From a virus, in the IMG/VR virus record IMGVR_UViG_3300030389_000481, positions 1 to 53,141 of that record: a stretch of DNA of 53,141 nt; one strand, given 5' to 3'. The first letter of the stretch is position 1, and every line of letters begins with the position of its first letter. This document shows positions 44,186 through 51,310 of the stretch, in pieces. The position numbers were made by a program, and so were the translations under genes. Under the pieces are notes generated by a model that ran no database searches, was not told the origin of the DNA, and worked only from the letters and a program-made list of their open reading frames with translations.

Positions 44186-45812
44186 TATCGAATGTCTCCT
44201 CCTCTGTAAGTTCATGTAGTCTACCAGTATCAACATCATATGTAAGACTACAAGCCATACCTGTGTCGCCTGTATATCTTGATTTCAATACACGAACTTT
44301 TGTTATATTAGCTTCTTCTGGATTTTCTGCTTGTTGATTTCTCTCCAATGCAATCACACAATCGGACAACTGTGCTATTCCTTGTGAACCTTTAAGATGT
44401 GAGAGAGATACTTCTATGCCTTTCTCATGTCCTCTGTCTCCAGAAGCTCTACGCAAGTGAGAAACAAGTATCATCCCAACACCTGTCTCCTCTACCAAAC
44501 TACGAAGTCTGTTCATGAGCATATCAATACCTCTCCTTTCATCACCCTCTGTCAACACATTTACCAACATGTGTAAGTGGTCAACAACTACCCAGTCACA
44601 CTCACATCCTACAATAATATATCTGAGCTTAGAAAAGATTTCATCAATATCAGTAGCTCCTAAATGTGCATGGATAAATACTCTACCCTTTTGAATTGCC
44701 TTATCAAAGAAGGCATTTAGTTCTTCATCAGAATAATTCTTTCGTTTCTCTGTAAGATACAGTCTGTCATTAGCTTCAATAGATACAATACCATCTGCAG
44801 TTCTCACCCAGTTTTCTTCTAATGCCACAATACCTACATTATCTTTTGTGTTCTTAATTAAATGGTGTTCAAGTTCTCTAGTCACACTAGACTTACCTAG
44901 TCCTGTTCCACCAGTTAAAGTTACCAGCTCACCTTTTCTCATACCATAGAGTTTCTTGTTCAGTCCTTCCCAAGGATAAGCAATACTTTCTTTAACTTCT
45001 CTATGTAACCAGTCACTCTTTTTATCATGTAGTTCTATAATGCCAGAGGGAGTGTAAGTCTTAGCTTCCCACCAAGAATTAGTAAACTCTTTGAACTTTT
45101 TCTTGACAAGCATTTCGTTTGCATCCTTGTATCCATTTGGTAAGTTTACTATCTTAGCTTTGCCCGGCTTAAGAATACGAGCCACCTGTCTGGCAGCTTC
45201 TCTACCTGCCTTGTCATTATCAAAACAAAGAACAACATTGTCGAAGCTTTCAACAAACTCAATGCTCTCTCTAATATCTTTTACAGCAGAAGATGCTCCT
45301 CGTTTGATAGATACAACTGCCCACTTGTCTTGAAACAATTCATTGACTGCCATTGCATCACATTCACCCTCAGTAATTGTTAGATACTTACCACCAGTAT
45401 TACGATACAACTGCTCACCAAACAAACCTGTTCCTTGAAAACTTCCATTGCAAGTAAAGTTTTTATTGTCAACATATCTAGTTTTAGTTCCAACTATTTC
45501 ACTTCCATTGTAGTAAGGATATATATGTTGTTTGATTTTATTATTATTATCTCTTACTGTCCTTACTCCAAACTTCCTTGCAGTATTTTCAGATATGCCT
45601 CTATCCTCTAAAGAACTATAGCTCCCTGTATATGAAGTAAGAAAAGTAGTTTCGCTTTTTATAGGTGTAATGTTTGCTTCACCAGTCTCATAATCATAGT
45701 AAGCATTACAACTGAAACATTTTGCATAGCCATTACTATTCAATGACACAGCATCTGAACTGTCACACTTCTTGCATGGCAGTTTATGTTTAACAAATTT
45801 AGAATTTTCCAT
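44169..45812 (-). CDS. Primase-helicase (T7 gp4-like)
   Basis: 547 residues. The N-terminal zinc-binding primase module has Cys 13/16/32/35 (LPCKKC ... KCFSCN). The TOPRIM domain shows ITEGECDAMA (Glu148) and CFDNDKAG (198-203). The C-terminal RecA-like helicase has Walker A TGGTGLGKSS (300-309), then VVVDHLHMLV and a Gln/Arg sensor region (SQGIAQLSDCVIAL). It makes primers and unwinds DNA at the fork, working with the polymerase next to it. Length and order match T7 gene 4. A repeated intergenic element (45850-45908) precedes it. Confidence 0.95.
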   Translation of the reverse strand: MENSKFVKHKLPCKKCDSSDAVSLNSNGYAKCFSCNAYYDYETGEANITPIKSETTFLTSYTGSYSSLEDRGISENTARKFGVRTVRDNNNKIKQHIYPYYNGSEIVGTKTRYVDNKNFTCNGSFQGTGLFGEQLYRNTGGKYLTITEGECDAMAVNELFQDKWAVVSIKRGASSAVKDIRESIEFVESFDNVVLCFDNDKAGREAARQVARILKPGKAKIVNLPNGYKDANEMLVKKKFKEFTNSWWEAKTYTPSGIIELHDKKSDWLHREVKESIAYPWEGLNKKLYGMRKGELVTLTGGTGLGKSSVTRELEHHLIKNTKDNVGIVALEENWVRTADGIVSIEANDRLYLTEKRKNYSDEELNAFFDKAIQKGRVFIHAHLGATDIDEIFSKLRYIIVGCECDWVVVDHLHMLVNVLTEGDERRGIDMLMNRLRSLVEETGVGMILVSHLRRASGDRGHEKGIEVSLSHLKGSQGIAQLSDCVIALERNQQAENPEEANITKVRVLKSRYTGDTGMACSLTYDVDTGRLHELTEEETFDNEIDF

Positions 45813-45849
45813 AAGTCACTATCTCCAATAATAGAATTAAAAAGTGTGG

Positions 45850-45908
45850 CGTTGTTCATATGGCGTGAGCCAAACTGGATTTATACTTTAATGGTTATCC
45901 ACTTTTCC
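45850..45908 (-). repeat. Copy 1 of repeated early intergenic element
   Basis: It shares with 48532-48626 the words GCGTTGTTCATATG (45850-45863), CAAACTGGATTTATACTTTAAT without its last two bases (45871-45892) and ATCCACTTTTCC (45897-45908), as read on the + strand. On the transcribed strand it lies between a small gene and the primase-helicase gene. It may be a phage early promoter or processing site; here the position matching TATACT in copy 2 reads ACACTT, a poor -10. Confidence 0.8.
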
Positions 45909-45926
45909 ACCAACCACAGGGGGATA

Positions 45927-46157
45927 CTAAGACTCGGGTTGATAAATTACATCATTCGTTAAGAATGGTTGTAATTGATTATTCAACTCGGTAATCGCAG
46001 CCTTTAAGACTATCGACCTTTTGCCCAAAGTATTGAGTTCACTCTGCGTTGCTAACAATGCATAGTAAATACCTTGTGCTTCCTCACTTAGTTTGAGGAC
46101 ATCATATTCCATATCATCTACACGATATGTAATCTTTGGTTGTTTTTCATCTGCCAT
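45927..46157 (-). CDS. Small coiled-coil protein after SSB
   Basis: 76 residues (MADEKQPKITYRVDDMEYDV then LKLSEEAQGIYYALLATQSE), a short N-terminal beta part and a helical coiled coil. It begins two bases after the SSB stop and is likely co-translated with it. Similar short proteins follow SSB in related phages; function unknown. Confidence 0.75.
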   Translation of the reverse strand: MADEKQPKITYRVDDMEYDVLKLSEEAQGIYYALLATQSELNTLGKRSIVLKAAITELNNQLQPFLTNDVIYQPES

Positions 46158-46159
46158 GA

Positions 46160-46573
46160 TTAAAACTCCTCGCCTTCATCGAAGAACTCAGAGCCATCTT
46201 CAGCTTTATACTCAACCAAGTCAATGATTTGAACAGCTTGTAGGTCAAGACTTTTACCTTCTTTACCTGCATATTCCCATTCATATTCATTGCATTGAAC
46301 TCTAACTTTAGAGCCATTACCAACAGCTAGATTTACATCTTGCTTATTTTGGTCAAGTAGTCTTGGTGCATTCCTAACCATTCCGTTAGGACCATTCACC
46401 TTCCTCTTGATAATTAAAGCAGGACCTTCATCCATCTGCTTTACTGTATGACCTTTACTAGCAAAGTCATCAGCAACATCCTGTTCAACAACCAAGTTGA
46501 CTGTATAAACAGGTTCAAAAGTCGTATTAGGTGTCTTAATTGATGCCCAATACGCAGTTCCATCTATTATCAT
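46160..46573 (-). CDS. ssb: Single-stranded DNA-binding protein
   Basis: 137 residues. Beta-rich body (MIIDGTAYWASIKTPNTTFE, VYTVNLVVEQD) consistent with an OB fold and an acidic tail ending EDGSEFFDEGEEF, the hallmark acidic-aromatic C-terminus by which phage SSBs contact polymerase and helicase (compare T7 gp2.5). It coats ssDNA at forks and in recombination. It has a 123-nt leader with stable secondary structure and an upstream consensus-like promoter (46703-46731), so it is probably regulated at the RNA level. Confidence 0.8.
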   Translation of the reverse strand: MIIDGTAYWASIKTPNTTFEPVYTVNLVVEQDVADDFASKGHTVKQMDEGPALIIKRKVNGPNGMVRNAPRLLDQNKQDVNLAVGNGSKVRVQCNEYEWEYAGKEGKSLDLQAVQIIDLVEYKAEDGSEFFDEGEEF

Positions 46574-46594
46574 AATTACCCTCCATAGGTTAAA

Positions 46595-46690
46595 ATAGAA
46601 TTAGCGAGAGTTTTCGAGCCACCTACTCTCAGAGGTGAGGTTTCCCAACCTACTATAATGGAGATAGAGGTTTCGGTTGCTCGTAATTCT
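46595..46690 (-). ncRNA. Structured 5' leader of SSB operon
   Basis: On the minus strand, CGAGC pairs with GCTCG about 60 bases later. Between them are two internal hairpins: AGGTT-GGGA-AACCT and CACCT-CTGAGAGT-AGGTG. This gives a multibranch fold ending shortly before AGGAGGG-like ribosome binding bases and the SSB start. Candidates are an autoregulatory SSB-binding leader (as T4 gp32 uses) or a riboswitch; I recognise no known ligand-binding consensus. Confidence 0.55.
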
Positions 46691-46702
46691 ATCATCCATG
46701 CC

Positions 46703-46731
46703 ATATTACTCAACATCATTTATCTTGTCAA
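46703..46731 (-). promoter_or_regulatory. Sigma70-type promoter for SSB/replication operon
   Basis: On the minus strand TTGACA (46731-46726), 17 bases, TAATAT (46708-46703). The start is near 46696, ahead of the structured leader. It lies across the 3' end of the preceding small gene. It would drive SSB, primase-helicase, polymerase and nucleases. Confidence 0.6.
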
Positions 46732-46933
46732 GCATACAGTCTAGTTCTTTCATAAACTGTTCATCAGTTTTATCTGTCTTGTTTAAAAGTTCTATCTCAA
46801 ACTTCCTTTCATTTGTTCCCATGTTATTAATACATGTGACTAAGTGTGGTATATCTACATCCATAAACTTTTTTAGTTTATCAATGCTTTGGGTAAACTC
46901 CCGATATTCTTCTTCTGTTAGTATTGCTTTCAT
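46706..46933 (-). CDS. 75-residue acidic helical protein
   Basis: MKAILTEEEYREFTQSIDKL start, then KKFMDVDIPHLV and a Lys/Glu-rich coiled coil. There is one Cys near the middle and one near the end. No family recognised. It overlaps the membrane protein gene upstream by 53 bases. Its last codons overlap the SSB promoter. Confidence 0.65.
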   Translation of the reverse strand: MKAILTEEEYREFTQSIDKLKKFMDVDIPHLVTCINNMGTNERKFEIELLNKTDKTDEQFMKELDCMLDKINDVE

Positions 46934-47153
46934 TTCTTTTCCTTCTCTCCCTCCACCATAGATACATAAATAATAATATCAATGCAGGTTGTATTATAAC
47001 AAATATTAATATATTTGCTAACATGTATCCCAGTCCAGTCACATCACCTATCCAAACTAATACATCAACACACCAGTAAAAAAATTGTTCTACCCATGTG
47101 CCAACAGTAAATATTAAATCTGAACAGTATCCAGTTAAATTATCTTTAGTCAT
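46881..47153 (-). CDS. Small membrane protein with basic tail
   Basis: 90 residues. Two hydrophobic segments (about 20-40, VEQFFYWCVDVLVWIGDVTG; about 42-66, YMLANILIFVIIQPALILLF) and a basic tail (WWRERRKRNESNTNRRRISG). Coupled to the preceding gene by ATGA. It may be an inner-membrane early protein, for example one affecting host functions. No family recognised. Confidence 0.65.
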   Translation of the reverse strand: MTKDNLTGYCSDLIFTVGTWVEQFFYWCVDVLVWIGDVTGLGYMLANILIFVIIQPALILLFMYLWWRERRKRNESNTNRRRISGVYPKH

Positions 47154-47308
47154 CTACCTTGCCCTCTATATTTTTTGTAACTTCTTTTTTTACTTTTATT
47201 CATAGTAGACATTGCTATTTTAATACGCCTACCACGCCCTCCAATGCCCTGTGAGCTACTCTTTTTAACATGGTCTATGGATTGTATTGTTTTAGTTCTT
47301 ACTGCCAT
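47150..47308 (-). CDS. 52-residue Arg/Lys-rich protein
   Basis: MAVRTKTIQSIDHVKKSSSQ, then GIGGRGRRIKIAMSTMNKSK and KRSYKKYRGQGR. Very basic, with a conserved-looking SSQGIGGRGRR core and KKYRGQGR end that I recall from related marine phages. It overlaps both neighbours (ATGA at 47150-47153; 10 bases at the other end). It could bind RNA or DNA; function unknown. Confidence 0.75.
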   Translation of the reverse strand: MAVRTKTIQSIDHVKKSSSQGIGGRGRRIKIAMSTMNKSKKRSYKKYRGQGR

Positions 47309-47574
47309 TTAAGGTCATCCTCCCTATTGTTTAAAATTGTCTCTAAGTCTCCCTTTATATCATCTCTTATGGTCATCAACTGTTGAAAATCTCCAGTAAA
47401 ATCTAACCACTCCTTGCCCTCTACATCCTTTATCCAAATAATATCTTGAATACTCCCTCCATTCATAGCAAGAAGAACTATATTATCAATCGCATACGCT
47501 ACATCACTTGCATAGGTCTGCAAAGTCTCTACTGTGTTCCCCTCCATAACACATTTAATCTCGTATTTTCTCAT
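47299..47574 (-). CDS. 91-residue hypothetical protein
   Basis: MRKYEIKCVMEGNTVETLQT start, with VAYAIDNIVLLAMNGGSIQD and DVEGKEWLDFTGDFQQLMTI. Mixed alpha/beta, acidic at the end. Its ATG lies next to the preceding stop. Not recognised; the regular early-operon spacing supports it. Confidence 0.7.
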   Translation of the reverse strand: MRKYEIKCVMEGNTVETLQTYASDVAYAIDNIVLLAMNGGSIQDIIWIKDVEGKEWLDFTGDFQQLMTIRDDIKGDLETILNNREDDLKWQ

Positions 47575-47837
47575 TAACTATTTTCCTTATCGTGAACATA
47601 CAACATAATTATCGCATAGTGTATTAGTTTAAGTATGTCTTTCCGATTGTATCCTTGTTTCCTTCCATACCTTTTAATGTATTTAATAATATTACCCATG
47701 CAAAATCCTTCTCCCAATCCTGCATCAATAATAATATCTGTTGCTTGATATTTATTATCAGCGTAATGACTTTTGTAAGTGTCATCAATATAGTCTTGTA
47801 TTTCTTCCAGTAGTTGTGTCTCATTAAACTTATTCAT
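47574..47837 (-). CDS. DUF3310-like small protein
   Basis: 87 residues. GFCMGNIIKYIKRYGRKQGY followed by NRKDILKLIHYAIIMLYVHD is the pattern of DUF3310, a small phage family sometimes annotated as nucleotide-kinase-like without biochemical support; its GNIIKYI...GY..DL.KA/IHY helices recall MazG-type folds. It overlaps the upstream gene by 4 bases. Confidence 0.75.
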   Translation of the reverse strand: MNKFNETQLLEEIQDYIDDTYKSHYADNKYQATDIIIDAGLGEGFCMGNIIKYIKRYGRKQGYNRKDILKLIHYAIIMLYVHDKENS

Positions 47838-48088
47838 TTATACTCCATTAGTTCTTTATATGTTTTAATATGTGGATACTTCTTTAATCTTTTCATTATC
47901 CATTTATCAGTCATATAAGATAACTGCATACGCCCTTCACCGAACACATGAGTTTGGTCTGGCAATAATTCCCATACATTATCTGGTGTTATCTTACTTG
48001 CTTGTTCTTCTGGCAATAGTTCCCTCAACCATTCGACTTGAATAGTTTTAACTCTACGCCTAAGTTCTTTTAGTTTTTTAGTATTCAT
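47834..48088 (-). CDS. 84-residue basic hypothetical protein
   Basis: MNTKKLKELRRRVKTIQVEW start, then LRELLPEEQASKITPDNVWE and SYMTDKWIMKRLKKYPHIKT. The sequence is helical and basic and may bind nucleic acid. Coupled by ATGA to the membrane peptide gene upstream. No family recognised. Confidence 0.7.
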   Translation of the reverse strand: MNTKKLKELRRRVKTIQVEWLRELLPEEQASKITPDNVWELLPDQTHVFGEGRMQLSYMTDKWIMKRLKKYPHIKTYKELMEYK

Positions 48089-48237
48089 ATACTCCTTAAA
48101 AAGTTTATCACAATTAATCCGAATATGATTATACCTGCAAGAAAAGGTAGCATCAATTCACTTTCCTTCTTGAAAGAACGCCACCATCTACGCATTTTAA
48201 TTCTATTCATTCTTTGTGCTCTTGTTAATCTTCTCAT
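48085..48237 (-). CDS. 50-residue membrane peptide
   Basis: The ATG at 48237 overlaps the previous stop, and the TGA overlaps the next start (ATGA). The product MRRLTRAQRMNRIKMRRWWR is a basic N-terminal part, then a transmembrane helix (MLPFLAGIIIFGLIVINFL). It is typical of tiny inner-membrane phage peptides with the N-terminus inside. Function unknown. Confidence 0.7.
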   Translation of the reverse strand: MRRLTRAQRMNRIKMRRWWRSFKKESELMLPFLAGIIIFGLIVINFLRSI

Positions 48238-48395
48238 ATTACCCTCAATACTAATTCTTCTATGTGAATTTTTCCTAATTTAACATCATCATAACCTTCA
48301 TCAATCCAGTTATCATAATGTTCTTTTGCTTTTTTGTATGTAGTAAAGTAGTCATCACAACCACCAACCCAAACAACATATTTATAATTATTCAT
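48234..48395 (-). CDS. 53-residue hypothetical protein
   Basis: I place the start at the ATG at 48395, since GGAGGG lies just upstream; a longer in-frame start at 48464 would read through a structured leader. The product begins MNNYKYVVWVGGCDDYFTTY and continues KKAKEHYDNWIDEGYDD. The VVWVGG..DYF.TY.KAKE.Y..W...GYDD layout is a small phage family I have seen but cannot name. Confidence 0.7.
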   Translation of the reverse strand: MNNYKYVVWVGGCDDYFTTYKKAKEHYDNWIDEGYDDVKLGKIHIEELVLRVI

Positions 48396-48414
48396 ATACC
48401 CTCCATAAATAGGT

Positions 48415-48476
48415 GCTAGTTTTTTATTAGAGACTTTGAAACTAGCAAAACAGTTGCCTCGCAATGCTGTGTTTTG
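48415..48476 (-). ncRNA. Structured leader hairpins
   Basis: GCTAGTTT (48415-48422) pairs with AAACTAGC (48439-48446). CAAAACAG (48446-48453) pairs with CTG..TTTTG (48467-48476). Both lie in the leader between the promoter at 48525-48554 and the gene starting at 48395, so this mRNA has a long folded 5' region. Confidence 0.5.
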
Positions 48477-48524
48477 TTATTTATCGACATTGAAACACCC
48501 TCGCAAATGAGAAAAAATCAGTCT

Positions 48525-48554
48525 AGTATAAGGCGTTGTTCATATGCTTTCTAA
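48525..48554 (-). promoter_or_regulatory. Early promoter within repeated element
   Basis: On the minus strand TTAGAA (48554-48549), 18 bases, TATACT (48530-48525). The spacer includes CATATGAACAACGCC, shared with copy 1 of the repeat. RNA would start near 48518. The gene-free stretch 48396-48633 holds this promoter, the leader hairpins and repeat copy 2. Confidence 0.6.
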
Positions 48555-48626
48555 TCTACTGACTAATCCTAGTGTCTTCAATCTCAAGCAAACTGGATTT
48601 ATACTTTAATATCTATCCACTTTTCC
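48532..48626 (-). repeat. Copy 2 of repeated early intergenic element
   Basis: It matches copy 1 (45850-45908) in three words: 48532-48545, a 22-base block at 48589-48610 and ATCCACTTTTCC at 48615-48626, with 43 extra bases inserted between the first two. The shared spacing to gene boundaries suggests a functional early-arm signal rather than leftover coding sequence. Confidence 0.8.
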
Positions 48627-48633
48627 GATAACC

Positions 48634-49341
48634 TTATACATGAATGACAAAACCCGACATATCATGTCGTGCCTTGCCCTTCGCTTTTAGACCTACGACT
48701 ACATTGCGTTTGTCTAAAAACCTTAAGTCGCTTTCATCACCATTGACAACCTCTCTACCTTTGAAGTAGATAGGGAAAGCACCATTGAATACTACTGCTA
48801 TGTTGTATGCTATCTTGTCATACCACTTAGCATACTTATCACTTGCTTCTGAATAAGACCAAGTCAAATGATAGTTGTCTATATCTGATACTTTTCTTGT
48901 TGGGATTTTAGTGTAATCATAAAATTGTATATTTGGATAGTGTTCAAATACATTCTTATCTTTATACTTAATAAGTTCCCATTGTATATCACTCGTGCCA
49001 TTCAACCTGATTGCTGGTTCTTTGTCTTTCTTGTAGCAGTAATTACTAAACCTTTGTATTTCATCTAACAATATTTCCATAAATGTCTCATTGTCTGTAA
49101 GAAATAATTCAGTTCTACGCTGTCGTGCATCTTGTATTCTATTGCTAGTCTCACCTTTCTTGAATATACCACCACGCCCAGCAGTATTTAAACACGCTGT
49201 CTTACAACCAGCGATGTCTTGATATGGACATATCCTTGTAGAGATAGGTCGTAAGTGCATGATAGCACTAATGTAAGTATCATTAACTTTTTCACCTTTT
49301 AATATCTTTGGATTGTTAAAGGTCAGTAGTTGGTATGCCAT
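48634..49341 (-). CDS. GP88-like protein
   Basis: 235 residues. It has clustered Cys (ICPYQDIAGCKTACLNTAGR: C-x7-C-x3-C), then RIQDARQRRTELFLTDNETF, RLNGTSDIQWE and FYDYTKIPTR. These are the landmarks of the phage Gene product 88 family, common in mycobacteriophages and marine phages but without known function. The three Cys and downstream conserved Asp/Glu suggest a metal site. It overlaps the preceding gene by 26 bases. Confidence 0.8.
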   Translation of the reverse strand: MAYQLLTFNNPKILKGEKVNDTYISAIMHLRPISTRICPYQDIAGCKTACLNTAGRGGIFKKGETSNRIQDARQRRTELFLTDNETFMEILLDEIQRFSNYCYKKDKEPAIRLNGTSDIQWELIKYKDKNVFEHYPNIQFYDYTKIPTRKVSDIDNYHLTWSYSEASDKYAKWYDKIAYNIAVVFNGAFPIYFKGREVVNGDESDLRFLDKRNVVVGLKAKGKARHDMSGFVIHV

Positions 49342-49543
49342 AGTTCACCCCTCTAAATATATACTGTGATAATAATTCACCTGCTACCTGATAGATAAAT
49401 TGCTCTGTGCATTGTTCGTTCTCATATCCTGCAAGTTCTTCCATAATATCAGCAACAATTTTATCTAGTGTATTACTGGATAAACTTCTTGTGATTTCGT
49501 AATCTCTTATCAAGACTTCTTCTACTGTTTTATAAATACTCAT
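49316..49543 (-). CDS. 75-residue helical protein
   Basis: MSIYKTVEEVLIRDYEITRS start, then IVADIMEELAGYENEQCTEQ; acidic and helical. Overlaps the next gene by 26 bases and the previous one by 4. Not recognised. Probably one of the small host-takeover genes typical of this region. Confidence 0.65.
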   Translation of the reverse strand: MSIYKTVEEVLIRDYEITRSLSSNTLDKIVADIMEELAGYENEQCTEQFIYQVAGELLSQYIFRGVNYGIPTTDL

Positions 49544-49734
49544 ACTGCTCTTTCCTCCATAATTTCTTCGGCAAGTAGTTCCAATATCTTTTCTCTATCA
49601 TCATCTTCATGTAATCCATGTTCGATAGCAAGATTGGAAACTCTATCAAGATGTTTTTCATCTAATGTAAATTCATCTAAATTGATTTGTTCCCATATCT
49701 GTTCCCAAACCATATCATTAATACAATTACTCAT
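49540..49734 (-). CDS. 64-residue acidic protein
   Basis: MSNCINDMVWEQIWEQINLD start, then EFTLDEKHLDRVSNLAIEHG and a Glu-rich end. Strongly acidic, possibly a DNA-mimic-like or protein-binding factor, but that is a guess. Ribosome binding site GGAGGAT; ATGA-type overlaps on both sides. Confidence 0.65.
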   Translation of the reverse strand: MSNCINDMVWEQIWEQINLDEFTLDEKHLDRVSNLAIEHGLHEDDDREKILELLAEEIMEERAV

Positions 49735-49934
49735 AAATCCTCCATTAATTTATTAATCATTGCTTTTCTATATTCCTTTTGTTGTAAGAAAGGAACATCA
49801 TTATCAAAGGATATATCAACAATCTGCTCTAGTGTAGAGTTATCAATATATACAGTCATATCACCAACCTCAACATATAATGAATGTGGTGTTCTTCTAT
49901 CGACCACTAGTTCGCTTTCACATTTCTTACTCAT
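49731..49934 (-). CDS. 67-residue hypothetical protein
   Basis: I start it at the ATG at 49934 (MSKKCESELVVDRRTPHSLY), preceded by GGGGGTGAG; an upstream TTG at 49952 is less likely. The middle SLYVEVGDMTVYIDNSTLEQ is beta-rich and the end helical. Overlaps both neighbours. Not recognised. Confidence 0.65.
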   Translation of the reverse strand: MSKKCESELVVDRRTPHSLYVEVGDMTVYIDNSTLEQIVDISFDNDVPFLQQKEYRKAMINKLMEDL

Positions 49935-50079
49935 TCTTCTCACCCCCTTCAAACATTTTCATTATCTTCTGCATATTGTTATATGCCCATTCATCATACT
50001 CTCTTTGTTTGATGAAGTCTTTATACTCTTGACTGTCTTTATCGACAGTCTCATACCAGTCTCTAAATAATTTAGACAT
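49927..50079 (-). CDS. 50-residue hypothetical protein
   Basis: The ATG at 50079 is preceded by GGAGGCGAAAG. The product MSKLFRDWYETVDKDSQEYK, then DFIKQREYDEWAYNNMQKIM, is charged and helical. The stop overlaps the next ATG by 8 bases. It fills what would otherwise be a gap between two small early genes. Function unknown. Confidence 0.7.
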   Translation of the reverse strand: MSKLFRDWYETVDKDSQEYKDFIKQREYDEWAYNNMQKIMKMFEGGEKNE

Positions 50080-50371
50080 TGTCTTTCGCCTCCCTTTTTA
50101 AATCATACATATACTCATGTAAACTTGCGAATATATCATCAATAGTTTCTTCATAAGACTTAGATATCTCTAAACTTGTATCGATAACTTTATCTTTTGA
50201 AGATTGTATCTTGTTGAATGCTCTTATCAAATGAATTAAATCCATATCAAGAACACTTATCTCTGTATCCCTGCTTTCGGAATAATACATAGGAGCATCA
50301 CCGACATTCATATCAATAGGTGTTTTATATCCTAACACCTCAAGGAGTTCAAAAATTTGCTTTACTTTCAT
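50072..50371 (-). CDS. 99-residue hypothetical protein
   Basis: Start at the ATG at 50371 (MKVKQIFELLEVLGYKTPID), since ATGGAGGGT just upstream is its ribosome binding site. The sequence is largely helical (MDLIHLIRAFNKIQSSKDKV) and resembles small regulators only in size. It is controlled by the promoter and operator-like palindrome at 50401-50434. Confidence 0.65.
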   Translation of the reverse strand: MKVKQIFELLEVLGYKTPIDMNVGDAPMYYSESRDTEISVLDMDLIHLIRAFNKIQSSKDKVIDTSLEISKSYEETIDDIFASLHEYMYDLKREAKDNV

Positions 50372-50400
50372 AATACCCTCCATTGGTATAAATTAATTTA

Positions 50401-50434
50401 AGTGAACAGTTTCACTACTTGTTCAGGTAGTATA
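50401..50434 (-). promoter_or_regulatory. Extended -10 promoter with operator palindrome
   Basis: On the minus strand TGCTATACT, an extended -10 (hexamer 50434-50429), would start RNA near 50422. The palindrome AGTGAA-N4-TTCACT (50401-50416) sits just downstream, where a repressor would block transcription. No clear -35 is present, as is usual for extended -10 promoters. Confidence 0.55.
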
Positions 50435-50529
50435 GCATATTGTGTGTCATATAGCGTGATGATAGGAGAAATAAAAACATCACTTTGCGAGGTAAAACTT
50501 ATAAACCCTCTCACACATTGCTATAGTAA

Positions 50530-50994
50530 TTAGTCAACAAACATCTCAATAAGTCTTGCGACTAGGTCTTTTGCATTAAAGTCTCCACCCATAGTCAGCA
50601 TTCCTAATTCATCTGCTACACCATGTCTAATCCTATTAGGAACATTAGTGTCATATTCCCAATCACCTTTGGAATGTCCATAGTGTCCGAGATTTGTTTT
50701 GATATAAGTTCCTAGATAATCATGCGTATAACTGCTGTCATCTTTTTGGGAATATCTCAAATTAAAACCCTTCACATTGTCCTTAATTTCCTCTTTAAGG
50801 TCTTTGAGTTTCTTTTCAAGTGCATCAATTTCATCACACAATCCAGAGTGTTGGTGCATTAAGTCATTTAACATGACATCAAAACCCTCACTCTCAACCT
50901 CACGAATGAAATTCGCTTCACTCTTTTCCTTCCAAGCATTCACTACTTGTCTTTCGATAATTTCTCTATCGACTATTCTCATTGCTTTACTCAT
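50530..50994 (-). CDS. 154-residue coiled-coil protein
   Basis: Start at the ATG at 50994 (MSKAMRIVDREIIERQVVNA); GGAGGG lies 8 bases upstream. A central coiled coil (LCDEIDALEKKLKDLKEEIK) is followed by a polar, Tyr/Gly-rich region. No family recognised. It sits at the head of a segment between a terminator-like hairpin (51030-51063) and the promoter at 50434. Confidence 0.7.
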   Translation of the reverse strand: MSKAMRIVDREIIERQVVNAWKEKSEANFIREVESEGFDVMLNDLMHQHSGLCDEIDALEKKLKDLKEEIKDNVKGFNLRYSQKDDSSYTHDYLGTYIKTNLGHYGHSKGDWEYDTNVPNRIRHGVADELGMLTMGGDFNAKDLVARLIEMFVD

Positions 50995-51029
50995 ATAAAT
51001 ACCCTCCATTGGTTTGTAAGTAAAATTAA

Positions 51030-51063
51030 TAAAAAAAAATTGAGTAGTTTAATGTGATACTCA
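51030..51063 (-). terminator. Rho-independent terminator in early arm
   Basis: On the minus strand TGAGTA (51063-51058) pairs with TACTCA (51046-51041) around an 11-base loop, followed by ATTTTTTTTT. The stem is short but the T-run is long. It would end or attenuate the transcript from the promoter at 52074. Confidence 0.65.
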
Positions 51064-51073
51064 GCACATTGCA

Positions 51074-51295
51074 TCAACTAACGCAGATAACTTTATTGCC
51101 ATCTACACCATGACAAGATACTTCAATCTTCTTCTCATAGTAGTCCTGCCCAGTTGCTTCAATAACCTTTCTATCAAAGATAGGTTCTCTAACTGTAATA
51201 AATATCTGTCTATAATGACTGACATTATCATCTTTTCCGATTGAGCAATTTTCTTCTAACTCAATCTTCTCTACTCTGTGCAAACTAATATCCAT
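51074..51295 (-). CDS. 73-residue hypothetical protein
   Basis: MDISLHRVEKIELEENCSIG start, then NVSHYRQIFITVREPIFDRK and IEVSCHGVDGNKV. Beta-rich, with two Cys. AGGAGGAC ribosome binding site. Not recognised. Last gene before a terminator. Confidence 0.65.
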   Translation of the reverse strand: MDISLHRVEKIELEENCSIGKDDNVSHYRQIFITVREPIFDRKVIEATGQDYYEKKIEVSCHGVDGNKVICVS

Positions 51296-51310
51296 AAGTC
51301 CTCCTATTAA

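Noticed and set aside
46600-46640. Hammerhead ribozyme core in the SSB leader
   Set aside because: CTGAGAG followed by CGAAAAC looks similar, but the invariant CUGANGA bases do not match.
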